DNA of 64,000 bases from positions 186,001 to 250,000 of the forward strand of contig NZ_ASWD01000007.1 of assembly GCF_000407485.1 (NCBI RefSeq). Direction: 5' to 3'. The notes beneath the pieces were generated by a model, which did no database searches, was not told where the DNA came from, and saw nothing but the letters and a program-made list of their open reading frames with translations. The stretch comes from Enterococcus pallens ATCC BAA-351. GTDB taxonomy: Bacteria > Bacillota > Bacilli > Lactobacillales > Enterococcaceae. Both the position numbers and the translations under genes were made by a program. Numbering within the stretch: the stretch's first letter is position 1; the number at the start of each line of letters is the position of its first letter. Positions 35,174 to 42,935 of this stretch are shown here, piece after piece.

Positions 35174-35390
35174 TGTAGTTCACTTCACTTTCTGTTTTTT
35201 CGTTATTAACGACGACTAATAGTTCCCGACTGGTAAAATCAATCACTTCTAACATACTGCCAATTTCCGGTACACCATCAACTACCTTGTAATCGTACAA
35301 GCTGCCTAATATCCGAATGACACCAGTTAGACCATTGCTTTTACTGCGAAAAAGGGCACCTATTGCTTTTTGCATTTGATAATCTGCCAC
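35160..35390 (-). CDS. Soluble NfeD-like OB-fold protein
   Basis: A 76-residue protein. Residues 20-60 (GLTGVIRILGSLYDYKVVDG, VPEIGSMLEVIDF) follow the NfeD C-terminal OB-fold pattern (GxVRIxGxxYD...IxxGxxVxV). There is no membrane segment, unlike typical NfeD. GTG start (35388-35390), GGAG 10 nt upstream. It pairs with the SPFH gene downstream. Confidence 0.75.
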   Translation of the reverse strand: MADYQMQKAIGALFRSKSNGLTGVIRILGSLYDYKVVDGVPEIGSMLEVIDFTSRELLVVVNNEKTESEVNYIDNF

Positions 35391-35520
35391 TACTCATCGA
35401 CTCCTTTTATCTAGTATACCAAAGAAGTTTCATGAAAAAGTTTCTTTTTTTGAAAAGTTGCGTATAGCTTTACATATTTCAGAAAATTTCCTACCATGAA
35501 GGAAAATAAGGAGGCGCAAT

Positions 35521-36204
35521 ATGGAACAATCAAAAAAACAATGGTGGGCCTTACTAGTCATTCCCATAGAATTTATTATAGGACAATACATCTTTCCGCT
35601 TTTGCCGTTTGACGACAAGCCACTCGTTTCTCTAATACTTTCTGTCTTGCTTTTTGGTACCGGCTTTGCGGTAATGATTTATATTTTTAAGGACTTTTTG
35701 AAAGCACAATGGCGGCTTTACCGCCACAAATTATTTTGGAAGCTGTTAATCAGTATTTTCTTAGTTGCTGGGGCTTTTCTGATTTTGCATCTAGTTCGCG
35801 AGATCATTCCTGCTCATCTGCTTACTATTAGAAGCAGTGCTTCAGATTCTAGCGCTCAACTATCAGCTGGCTGGGCACTGTTAGCAGCTGTAGTACCCTT
35901 TATTGCCCCTTTTGCCGAAGAACTAACCTTCCGCTATCTCTTGTTAGGAAAGTTCACTAGCCGAGCGGTAAGAGCTGTTATGCTGATCGTACAAGGCATT
36001 CTCTTTGGTCTGATCCATATCAACAATTTTAACGGCAATGTTTTTGCAACGATTCCGTATATGGTAATTGGGATTTACTTTGGTGTGATTTATCTGGCAT
36101 TCAACAACATTTGGGGATCAATTATGGTTCACTGGATGTTTAACTCGATGAATTCAATCTTTCCAGCATTGCTACTGTTTATCTTAAGCTTTTTTGGCGT
36201 ATAG
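35521..36204 (+). CDS. CPBP-family intramembrane protease (Abi-like)
   Basis: A 227-residue membrane protein with about seven helices and the CPBP motifs FAEELTFRYLL (EExxxR), FGLIHINNF and a third region GSIMVHWMFN. These proteins often give self-immunity to bacteriocins or process peptides. AAGGAGG site 5 nt before the ATG. Monocistronic. Substrate unknown. Confidence 0.87.
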   Translation: MEQSKKQWWALLVIPIEFIIGQYIFPLLPFDDKPLVSLILSVLLFGTGFAVMIYIFKDFLKAQWRLYRHKLFWKLLISIFLVAGAFLILHLVREIIPAHLLTIRSSASDSSAQLSAGWALLAAVVPFIAPFAEELTFRYLLLGKFTSRAVRAVMLIVQGILFGLIHINNFNGNVFATIPYMVIGIYFGVIYLAFNNIWGSIMVHWMFNSMNSIFPALLLFILSFFGV

Positions 36205-36220
36205 ATAGTTGCTGCTAAAC

Positions 36221-36273
36221 AAATAGCCCCCTTCCTTGAATGCACTTTAACAATTCAAGGAAGGGGGCTATTT
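36221..36273. terminator. Bidirectional terminator between convergent genes
   Basis: A 21-bp near-perfect stem (36221-36241 with 36253-36273, core GCCCCCTTCC/GGAAGGGGGC). T-rich on both flanks. Confidence 0.85.
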
Positions 36274-36283
36274 ACTATTCAAA

Positions 36284-37033
36284 TCAACATTCTTCTACTG
36301 CAACTTTTGGTAATTCCACTAAATTTTTCATTTCACTATTCTTGATTTTTTGGGCAACCTTGGGTGACAGTCGATAGCCATAGCCCCAGATTGTTTCAAT
36401 TGCCTCATCTTCGAAGCCCTCCAGCTCCAGCTTGTGCTTCACACGCTTAATTAGCAGCGAAAGCTGCGACAAATGAGAGTTATTAGGCTCATCGTCCCAT
36501 AACGCTGTACACATATCCTGACGAGAGACGGATTCGCCCTGTGCCTCAATCAGACGCTGCAAGGTTTTCTTTTCCATCTTAGAAAATTTGATTCTTAAAT
36601 CCTTTAAGTCTTTCTTCCCTGGCATTTGATGAATGAGCACGGTTCTTGGCTGATTATTTTCAAATTTAGCTAATTTTTCTGCAAGCTGTTCACGAAGCTG
36701 GTCCAATGAATCGCCATCAATCAGATAGTCGTGGATCCCCAATGAGCGTAGCTGCTCTTTTTCTTTGTCGGTAGGATCACCGCCGAATTTACGCAAGACA
36801 ACTCGATCCTGTTTCAGCAGCGTATCCAAAATTTGCTGAATCTCCTGATTGGCTACTGTTTCACTTAGAATAATGGTTTGATGAATGTCAAAGATGGGAT
36901 CAACTTCAATTCCCATTAATAACTGATTTAAAAAATCAGCAGAGCAATATACTTCATAGTTTAATCGTTGCAGCTGCTCCTGCAACCGCTGCTCAACCAA
37001 TACATTTTTAGTCAAAACTAAAATCGAGCGCAT
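36284..37033 (-). CDS. OmpR-type winged-helix regulator with degenerate receiver (paralog 1)
   Basis: A 249-residue protein. The C-terminal winged helix (about 150-225) is OmpR/PhoB type (MCTALWDDEPNNSHLSQLSL, TIWGYGYRLSP). The N-terminal ~120 residues follow the receiver length and beta-alpha rhythm (MRSILVLTKNVLVEQRLQEQ) but lack the acidic pocket and the phospho-Asp; at the end of strand 3 is IILSETVANQEI. Two close paralogs lie at 39642 and 45613. Ribosome site AAGGGGG. Probably a regulator of the surface-protein island that does not use phosphorylation. Confidence 0.85.
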   Translation of the reverse strand: MRSILVLTKNVLVEQRLQEQLQRLNYEVYCSADFLNQLLMGIEVDPIFDIHQTIILSETVANQEIQQILDTLLKQDRVVLRKFGGDPTDKEKEQLRSLGIHDYLIDGDSLDQLREQLAEKLAKFENNQPRTVLIHQMPGKKDLKDLRIKFSKMEKKTLQRLIEAQGESVSRQDMCTALWDDEPNNSHLSQLSLLIKRVKHKLELEGFEDEAIETIWGYGYRLSPKVAQKIKNSEMKNLVELPKVAVEEC

Positions 37034-37468
37034 GGCAGTTCCCCCTTAGTAATTATGATGTGATTCACAAACAAATAGAGACTTCTGCTCTACTCTTAGT
37101 ACCTTTTCAGTCGTTTGCTTATCACTGTTGCTTTATCAACAAACTGAATTTTTTTTAGCTGCAAGTGTTCTCACAACGCTCATAACGAGCTGGCAATGCT
37201 ACTACTCTTCGTCTAAAAAAATAGTTCACGGAAAGAAAGAAAAACAACAAAATAGGTTTGAAATTAAGTAGGTTTTTTGCTAATTTATTATTTAAGAAGA
37301 AATTAGTTAAATGAAATTGGCTTTTCATTAGAATGAACGATCTATTGGTTTTTCAAACTTGAATCATTATTTTCCTTTCAATCTCTCCGATCAAAATTAG
37401 TATAATTCTTTTTTTTAAAAAATGTGTATCCTGTTTTTGAAGAAAAGAGGAGAAAAAGGAGAACAATT
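37034..37468. other. 435-bp divergent regulatory region between two regulators
   Basis: A+T-rich DNA between the divergent winged-helix and Mga-like genes. A TATAAT (37401-37406, preceded by TTAG) is a plausible -10 box for the Mga-like gene, but its -35 is poor. No gene and no strong hairpin was seen. Confidence 0.45.
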
Positions 37469-39013
37469 ATGATCAACACTTTATTGTCGGAAAACAAATT
37501 TGTAAAACTATGCATCCTTTATCATTTTTATCAAAAAAGTGACGAATTACATATCATAACCGACATCCAAGAAAACTTAGGTGTCTATTTAGGGATCACA
37601 ACCAAAACGACTCTCCGATATATTCAGGAATTAAATGACGAAATTAATCATTTAATGGGCATTGATTGCTTCATTTACAAAGCAGCGCCTCAAACATATC
37701 GCATCAATCCAGCTTTTCTTAAAGATTCCTGTACAGTGTTTAATAACATTAAATATTGCTATTTTAAAGAGTCGATTCCCTTTCAAGCTTGCTTACAGCT
37801 CGCTCTTGAAGGTCACTTAAGCATCGACGAGCTATGTGAGAATTTAGCAGTTAGTAAATCCTACGCCTATAAGGTTATCCGAAATCTAAATAAAGCCCTG
37901 AACAAATTCGACATAGCAATCACACAAGGAAACAAGAAGAAACTAGTTTTTGAAGGCAGCGAAGTCAACATCCGGCTGTACATATACAACTTTTTCACCA
38001 CCTGTGTCCCTAATTCTATTTGGCTTTTTCCTGTTGACAAGGAAGCGATTCGGGAACAAGTCGAAAAAATTGTCGATAAGCGAAACCTATCCGAATACTC
38101 CTTAAACAACTTATTAATTTTATATGGGATTTTACACTGTCGTTTTTCCAGTGGCTGCTTTTTAGATGATCGAGAATTCGAAAATTTGAGAAAGCATTTA
38201 GAGTTGTTCCGTTTGGAGGCCTTTGATTGCACAGGCTGTTTTTCTACTTATTGCAGCAATCGTGTAAAAATAACAAATGAAGAGTTAGCTTTTAGTTTTT
38301 TTGTCCAAATTCTGCTAAATGATATTGTTTCACCTACAGAAGTTTATAAGGTAGCTGAAGGGATCATCACTGAGAATTCTATTATTTATCAATTCATTAT
38401 GCAGTTTATTCGAGATTATTCTGCAGACCTGAACATTAATCTTACCCAGCAACAATACCGACAAATTGTCTATTATTATTATTTATTTTTCACCTTTTCG
38501 ATCTCAGCTACTCGTGTACATCTGTTAGATATTTGGAATCTAAATACAGTGGACTTCGAACAATTGCCCCACGTTAACGAACCTGTTCAGCTGCTAGAGG
38601 AGAACCACGAGAAACAAAGAGAAATAGAAGAGCTTTACACGAAGCTAATCAATGATTCACGTTTTGCTGAAATTCGTGACCTTTTATTGGATAACAGCAA
38701 TATTAAGTACTTTATCAGTCTGACTTACATCCAGTTAAGCATGCTTGATACTTCTCAAGTATCAATTTATCTGCATTTTATTAAGAACTATATTACGAAG
38801 AAATTTCTCAAGGAAAAGTTACTCCTGATTTACCAATCGAACCTGTTAAATTTTATCGATGATTATGAAGAGGCAGATATCATCATTACAGATAATCCCG
38901 AGTATCTTAATGGGTCATGTCGCATCGTATTAGTCAACAACGTATTCGATCCAGTACAATTTCTTCATATCATGAATGCCATTAACAATGAAATACTCAC
39001 TATTCTTACTTAG
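37469..39013 (+). CDS. Mga/AtxA-like virulence-type transcriptional regulator
   Basis: A 514-residue protein with two N-terminal helix-turn-helix regions (about 15-65 and 105-150; SIDELCENLAVSKSYAYKVI is the second), then long helical PRD-like and EIIB-like regions, as in Mga and AtxA. Such regulators switch on surface adhesins and can be tuned by PTS phosphorylation. ATG at 37469 has AAAGGAG upstream; an earlier GTG has no site. It stands alone, divergent from the winged-helix gene, and next to the adhesin island. Confidence 0.85.
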   Translation: MINTLLSENKFVKLCILYHFYQKSDELHIITDIQENLGVYLGITTKTTLRYIQELNDEINHLMGIDCFIYKAAPQTYRINPAFLKDSCTVFNNIKYCYFKESIPFQACLQLALEGHLSIDELCENLAVSKSYAYKVIRNLNKALNKFDIAITQGNKKKLVFEGSEVNIRLYIYNFFTTCVPNSIWLFPVDKEAIREQVEKIVDKRNLSEYSLNNLLILYGILHCRFSSGCFLDDREFENLRKHLELFRLEAFDCTGCFSTYCSNRVKITNEELAFSFFVQILLNDIVSPTEVYKVAEGIITENSIIYQFIMQFIRDYSADLNINLTQQQYRQIVYYYYLFFTFSISATRVHLLDIWNLNTVDFEQLPHVNEPVQLLEENHEKQREIEELYTKLINDSRFAEIRDLLLDNSNIKYFISLTYIQLSMLDTSQVSIYLHFIKNYITKKFLKEKLLLIYQSNLLNFIDDYEEADIIITDNPEYLNGSCRIVLVNNVFDPVQFLHIMNAINNEILTILT

Positions 39014-39022
39014 CTTTATAAA

Positions 39023-39072
39023 ATCCCCAGCCGATTTTCATCAATTGAAAGGGCTGGGGATTCTGCTTTTTC
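39023..39072 (+). terminator. Likely terminator after the Mga-like gene
   Basis: ATCCCCAGCC (39023-39032) pairs with GGCTGGGGAT (39052-39061); a TTTTT run follows 5 nt later. Confidence 0.65.
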
Positions 39073-39226
39073 ATATTCAACTGCAACATATCGTGAACTT
39101 CTTTAACGTTTGAACCTAAAACGAACATTTTTGTCACATAGAAGCAAATGAATGTCTTTTATTTTAGAGTGCTGATATGATTAGTAACATCATTTGATAC
39201 AAGTAAAATCTTAGGAGTGTTAGAGC

Positions 39227-39529
39227 ATGAAGCAAGAAAAAAAAGTAACGCAAATGATGGATCAGATCAGTACTGCTTATTCGGATGAAGCAGTAAAACA
39301 GCGACCTGAACTGCAAGAGATCCTATTAGAACATGCAGCATTGCTGGAAAAAAACGGCGAATACCAGCTGGTTGCTACTAAGCTTTGCAAAGCTATTTCT
39401 TGGTATTATCTAACCTACCAACAAGATTTTCCTAAAGCTATCGGCATTCTTTATAATCAAGTGAAGGGCGAAGCTGTGAAATACGATGCAGTTGCCATAA
39501 GTGCGTTGATGATGCCGCTCTGGTTTTAG
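39227..39529 (+). CDS. Bacteriocin immunity-like protein (enterocin A immunity type)
   Basis: A 100-residue, cytosolic, all-helical protein (MDQISTAYSDEAVKQRPELQ, then LVATKLCKAISWYYLTYQQD, ending MMPLWF). Size and the amphipathic helix pattern fit the four-helix class IIa immunity proteins, including the YxAISxYYL-type core. No bacteriocin precursor with a GG leader lies beside it, so it would be an orphan immunity gene. Its placement by a membrane-active island is notable. Confidence 0.55.
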   Translation: MKQEKKVTQMMDQISTAYSDEAVKQRPELQEILLEHAALLEKNGEYQLVATKLCKAISWYYLTYQQDFPKAIGILYNQVKGEAVKYDAVAISALMMPLWF

Positions 39530-39547
39530 TTTATATATAAAACAAGG

Positions 39548-39577
39548 ACATGTTGCCGATTCGGCAGCATGTTTTTG
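39548..39577 (+). terminator. Terminator after the immunity-like gene
   Basis: ACATGTTGCC (39548-39557) with GGCAGCATGT (39563-39572), then TTTTGTC. Confidence 0.85.
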
Positions 39578-39641
39578 TCTTTTACCATTGGGCAACCTAA
39601 ATAGCCGATCTCAAAGCGCAAGATCGACTACTCTTTTCTCA

Positions 39642-40412
39642 TCAGATCAACACACGATCCAGCTTGCGGTGATCCCGAATAAATTCAGGATAATTGTCTC
39701 CTGCTTGATCCGTACTTAAATAGTAATAAAAGTCAGGATGCAGGCCGTACCCTCGTCCCCACTTAGTGATGATTGTATCCCCTTGGTAGCCGGCAGCCTT
39801 GAACTTATTCTTGATCTTGGTGGTAATGCAGGAAAGCTGACTGCGATTTGAATCAGTTTCTCCTTCAGGCCACAGGACTTCACAAATATCACTACGAGAA
39901 ATCAATGTATCTTTAGACTCCAGCAGCATCTTAAACAGCTGTTCTTCCTTCTTGGAAAAATAGATGCGCCCCGCCGAAGTTTCCATGGTTCGATTCTCAA
40001 TTTTATCAATCGCTGGACATTCCTCGCTGCTATTTTCTAACAGCTCATCATAAAACTCATTTTGCAGCTTCACCAGTTCTTCCCGGAGACCATCAAAGGA
40101 TAGCGATTTGAACAGTCCCCAAGTAATTCCTAACTCCTGCCAGCTTCTTACTTCTTCTTCGTCCGGTTCGTTCATCACTAAGCGAACCACTAGATTTGTT
40201 GTTCGCGTTTTATAAGCTAAAAACTTTCCAATCTCCAAATTACTAATCGTTTCACTTAATAGAATAATGGGGAAAAATGGAAGGATCGAAGCCATTTTTT
40301 GATTGATGAAGCTTTCTCTTGAACAAAATACTTCATAATCCAACAGCTGAAGCTGCTTTTGAAGCTGTTGCTCGGCTAATATATTTTTCGTGAGAATCAA
40401 TACTTTATTCAC
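39642..40412 (-). CDS. OmpR-type winged-helix regulator with degenerate receiver (paralog 2)
   Basis: A 256-residue protein starting VNKVLILTKNILAEQQLQKQ at a GTG (40410-40412) with AAGGAG 9 nt upstream; an ATG 80 codons... no other start has a site. Receiver-like N-terminus without phospho-Asp; strand 3 ends IILLSETISNLEI. C-terminal winged helix (IYFSKKEEQLFKMLLESKD, ICEVLWPEGETDSNRSQLS, TKWGRGYGL). Last gene of the sortase-to-regulator operon. Shares the K-N-[IV]-L-x-E-Q and S-E-T-[IV]-x-N-x-E-I motifs with the other two. Confidence 0.83.
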   Translation of the reverse strand: MNKVLILTKNILAEQQLQKQLQLLDYEVFCSRESFINQKMASILPFFPIILLSETISNLEIGKFLAYKTRTTNLVVRLVMNEPDEEEVRSWQELGITWGLFKSLSFDGLREELVKLQNEFYDELLENSSEECPAIDKIENRTMETSAGRIYFSKKEEQLFKMLLESKDTLISRSDICEVLWPEGETDSNRSQLSCITTKIKNKFKAAGYQGDTIITKWGRGYGLHPDFYYYLSTDQAGDNYPEFIRDHRKLDRVLI

Positions 40413-40452
40413 ATGCTCACACTCCTTGTTAGTCTCTGACTGTACAAAGGGG

Positions 40453-41793
40453 TTAGTCTGCTTTTTCGGCACGCGCCTTACTAAAGCTCCCATCCCTCGC
40501 CAGTCCATTTATTTTAAGTACCTCGTTAAACTTCTCCTTGTCTGAAGCTGTCACGATATACTTGTCTTCTAAATCGATCAAATATCCTTGTAAGGTAGTC
40601 GCCTCTGATTCCATCATCAGGGTATAAAGAATACCAAAGTTTAATTGCTTTATTTCCTGTTCTGATAATTCTTCGTTTAAGTAGCGTTCAGAAATATGAA
40701 AGGCTTCGTCCTGCGATCCGGTGTCCAACAAGTCATAGAGAACCTGCTGAACAGTGAGATTGGTTGACTGTCCAAATAATCGATTCACTCCCTGATCATC
40801 ATTTTCTTGAACTAGCGTATCCGTTTCTACCAGACTCTCAGGATCTGCAAAAACTTCTCCTGCAAATAATGCCCAGCCTTCCTTATAACTAATCTTCGGA
40901 TCAGAATTGACCCCATAATGACTATCGTATTTGCCACTGGGCATTGCGAAGGCGGCATACATATTCCAGTGGGTCCACTCATGCATAATATTGTGCATCA
41001 GATTCTTGGTCTCAAAGCTCTTATCACTGCGGTCACCAACCACAATATCAGGAATTGCACTATTATCATGCCCATTTCGAGAGAAAGCATTGCTTCTGTC
41101 AAGGTATTTCCCTTGCTCAAAATTTATATTAATCGGTTTTATTGAGACATTTGCAGTATCAGGAAATAATTTGCGGGCCTGCTTTATAGCATCCGCCTGC
41201 GCCTGAACAGCTTGATCAAAATAATAATTGATCCGGGCAGCTTGAAAATTATAGAAAAATGTCTCCTCCTTTTTTGCTTGACCAAACAACACCTGATGAT
41301 CCGTGAAGTCGATAGTATTCTCATTGCCTAATCGCAGTGTAAAAACAAAGCTGTAGGGCTTCTTATTATATTTTTGTACGTATCCTCTTTGAGCATTGCC
41401 CAAGATATAGCTTATTTTCAACGAAGCTCCCTGTAAGGGAATCTTATGAAGTGCTACATCCTGTATTTCTCCCTGCTCATTGGTAATCCCTTCGTGCAGG
41501 AACGTTTCTTGCTCCTTTGTGACGAGTCGAATCGTGAATCTAGTATTCGGTAAGGGAACTGGCACCGAGTCTTCTGCACCATCCGTCACTTTTAGATAAA
41601 ATTGTTTAAGCTGAACTGTTCGGTTTTTTGGGCTCTTTTTTCTTTTATTACCACTTTCCTCTTGATAATTGGCTGAGGCTTCGCCCGTTACGTCTACTGG
41701 GTCTAGTCGATCGGTGTCGTTTGCTTGAGTCATCAGTTGAAAGGTAAAAAGAAAAGCAAGTAGCAGTAGGATGGTTATTTCCTTCTTTTTCAC
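40453..41793 (-). CDS. Secreted zincin-type metallopeptidase (HEWTH)
   Basis: A 446-residue secreted protein. Signal peptide (MKKKEITILLLLAFLFTFQL), then a beta-rich domain (about 60-190) resembling a surface-protein repeat fold (FTIRLVTKEQETFLHEGITN), then a zincin-like domain: NLMHNIMHEWTHWNMYAAFA holds HExxH, and about 40 residues later KEGWALFAGEVF supplies a likely third Glu ligand. No wall anchor is seen. In the operon between the acetyltransferase and a winged-helix regulator, so it may trim the adhesins, the sortase products or host proteins. Family not identified. Confidence 0.75.
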   Translation of the reverse strand: MKKKEITILLLLAFLFTFQLMTQANDTDRLDPVDVTGEASANYQEESGNKRKKSPKNRTVQLKQFYLKVTDGAEDSVPVPLPNTRFTIRLVTKEQETFLHEGITNEQGEIQDVALHKIPLQGASLKISYILGNAQRGYVQKYNKKPYSFVFTLRLGNENTIDFTDHQVLFGQAKKEETFFYNFQAARINYYFDQAVQAQADAIKQARKLFPDTANVSIKPININFEQGKYLDRSNAFSRNGHDNSAIPDIVVGDRSDKSFETKNLMHNIMHEWTHWNMYAAFAMPSGKYDSHYGVNSDPKISYKEGWALFAGEVFADPESLVETDTLVQENDDQGVNRLFGQSTNLTVQQVLYDLLDTGSQDEAFHISERYLNEELSEQEIKQLNFGILYTLMMESEATTLQGYLIDLEDKYIVTASDKEKFNEVLKINGLARDGSFSKARAEKAD

Positions 41794-41806
41794 ATGAACC
41801 TCCTAC

Positions 41807-42595
41807 CTATTTTTCAGCAGCCTTCAGAAAATCATCAATTGTCGTTACGATTGGTACAAAGGGTTTTATTTTCTGCTGATCAATTAGTTGTTCCACCTTA
41901 GTGATAAAATCATCGATTGGTTCATCTCCACGAATCGTCGAAAACTGGCCGAAATCATAACACCACCACTTTAATTGAAGCAGCCGCTGAATACATTCAG
42001 GGGGAAAACGGAAGTTGATGATTTTTGCCGGACATCCGGCCACGATGGCATACGGAGGAACATCCTTAGTCACAATCGCATGCGCGGCAATCACTGCGCC
42101 ATCATGAACCGTAATACCTTTTGAACTAAACGTCACCTGTTCCCCAACCCAGACATCATTGCCGATAACAATTGGCTGGCGCCGCAGCTGATTTGGTGCC
42201 GTTTCAAATTGATTCCCCCATTTTTCCTTGTAGGTATTCAGGGAAATATTCTTGGTTTCATACGTAACCTGAGAGGTAGTGAAGCGATCCAGGGGATGGT
42301 TTGGCCCCATTCGACTTACTCCAGGGGCAATCGAAGTATAACGGCCAACGATTGTGTCCACTGGCAGATTACTGCGGCTGTAGCTAAATGCGCCCATGGT
42401 GTGCATATGAGTCCCCCTGACAAAGATTGAAAAAGGTTCAATCTCCACGGTACTCGTTACAAATAACGGATCCTTCCCAAGTACAAAGCGATTTTCTCGT
42501 GTGGTTAGTTTGGTAAAAATGTCTCGTTCCACCAAGAGCCGATCCAACCCTTCGGAAAAAATGAATTTGTGGGTTCTCTGCGGTTTCTTTATCAC
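41807..42595 (-). CDS. CatB/Vat-like hexapeptide O-acetyltransferase
   Basis: A 262-residue left-handed beta-helix enzyme. The hexapeptide repeats run through IEPFSIFVRG, NLPVDTIVGRYTSIAPGVS and IGNDVWVGEQVTFSSKGITV; the catalytic His is in MGPNHPLDRF. CatB-type enzymes acetylate antibiotics, but the surface-polymer context and the extended C-terminus suggest a glycan or protein-sugar acceptor here. Start is GTG (42593-42595) with AAGGAG 6 nt upstream; longer frames overlap the upstream small gene. Confidence 0.85.
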   Translation of the reverse strand: MIKKPQRTHKFIFSEGLDRLLVERDIFTKLTTRENRFVLGKDPLFVTSTVEIEPFSIFVRGTHMHTMGAFSYSRSNLPVDTIVGRYTSIAPGVSRMGPNHPLDRFTTSQVTYETKNISLNTYKEKWGNQFETAPNQLRRQPIVIGNDVWVGEQVTFSSKGITVHDGAVIAAHAIVTKDVPPYAIVAGCPAKIINFRFPPECIQRLLQLKWWCYDFGQFSTIRGDEPIDDFITKVEQLIDQQKIKPFVPIVTTIDDFLKAAEK

Positions 42596-42611
42596 AACAA
42601 CCTCCTTACTT

Positions 42612-42896
42612 TCAGGACCATCTTCCCCGTTTTGGTCCGGCATTGTGGATATATTTCTTCGCATCCTTGGGAATTCGTTGAGGAGAATCATCAGTATCCG
42701 CCTCCCAAGGATAAAGACCATTTTCATCCTTTTGGTAACTCTCTTCCACTGGATCTAGTCCATCATAGGAACGATGTTTTTTCAGTCGTTGCTTCAAAAA
42801 AGCAATAAAGGTCACGGTGATGAAGAGAATGAGAATCAGTTTTCGCATCCCTAAATTTTTAATTACCTCAAGGACAAATTGTCCAAGCTCTGCCAT
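42612..42896 (-). CDS. Small membrane protein with conserved GPKRGRW tail (paralog A)
   Basis: A 94-residue protein with one membrane helix (LILILFITVTFIAFL, about 20-34), a basic stretch (KQRLKKHRS) and an acidic-Trp cytoplasmic tail: KDENGLYPWEADTDDSP then GPKRGRWS. The tail is nearly identical in the small gene at 63522. ATG at 42894-42896 has GAGGG upstream. It lies between the toroid-GT2 fusion and the acetyltransferase. Function unknown; it may tether the cytosolic modifying enzymes to the membrane. Confidence 0.8.
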   Translation of the reverse strand: MAELGQFVLEVIKNLGMRKLILILFITVTFIAFLKQRLKKHRSYDGLDPVEESYQKDENGLYPWEADTDDSPQRIPKDAKKYIHNAGPKRGRWS

Positions 42897-42935
42897 TTCA
42901 ATCCCTCTTTTCAAGGCCTGTCTTTCATCCGTCTA

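Noticed and set aside
41807-42727. Longer start for the acetyltransferase (ATG at 42727)
   Set aside because: It would overlap most of the small membrane gene in another frame; the GTG at 42595 has a good ribosome site and matches the domain start.
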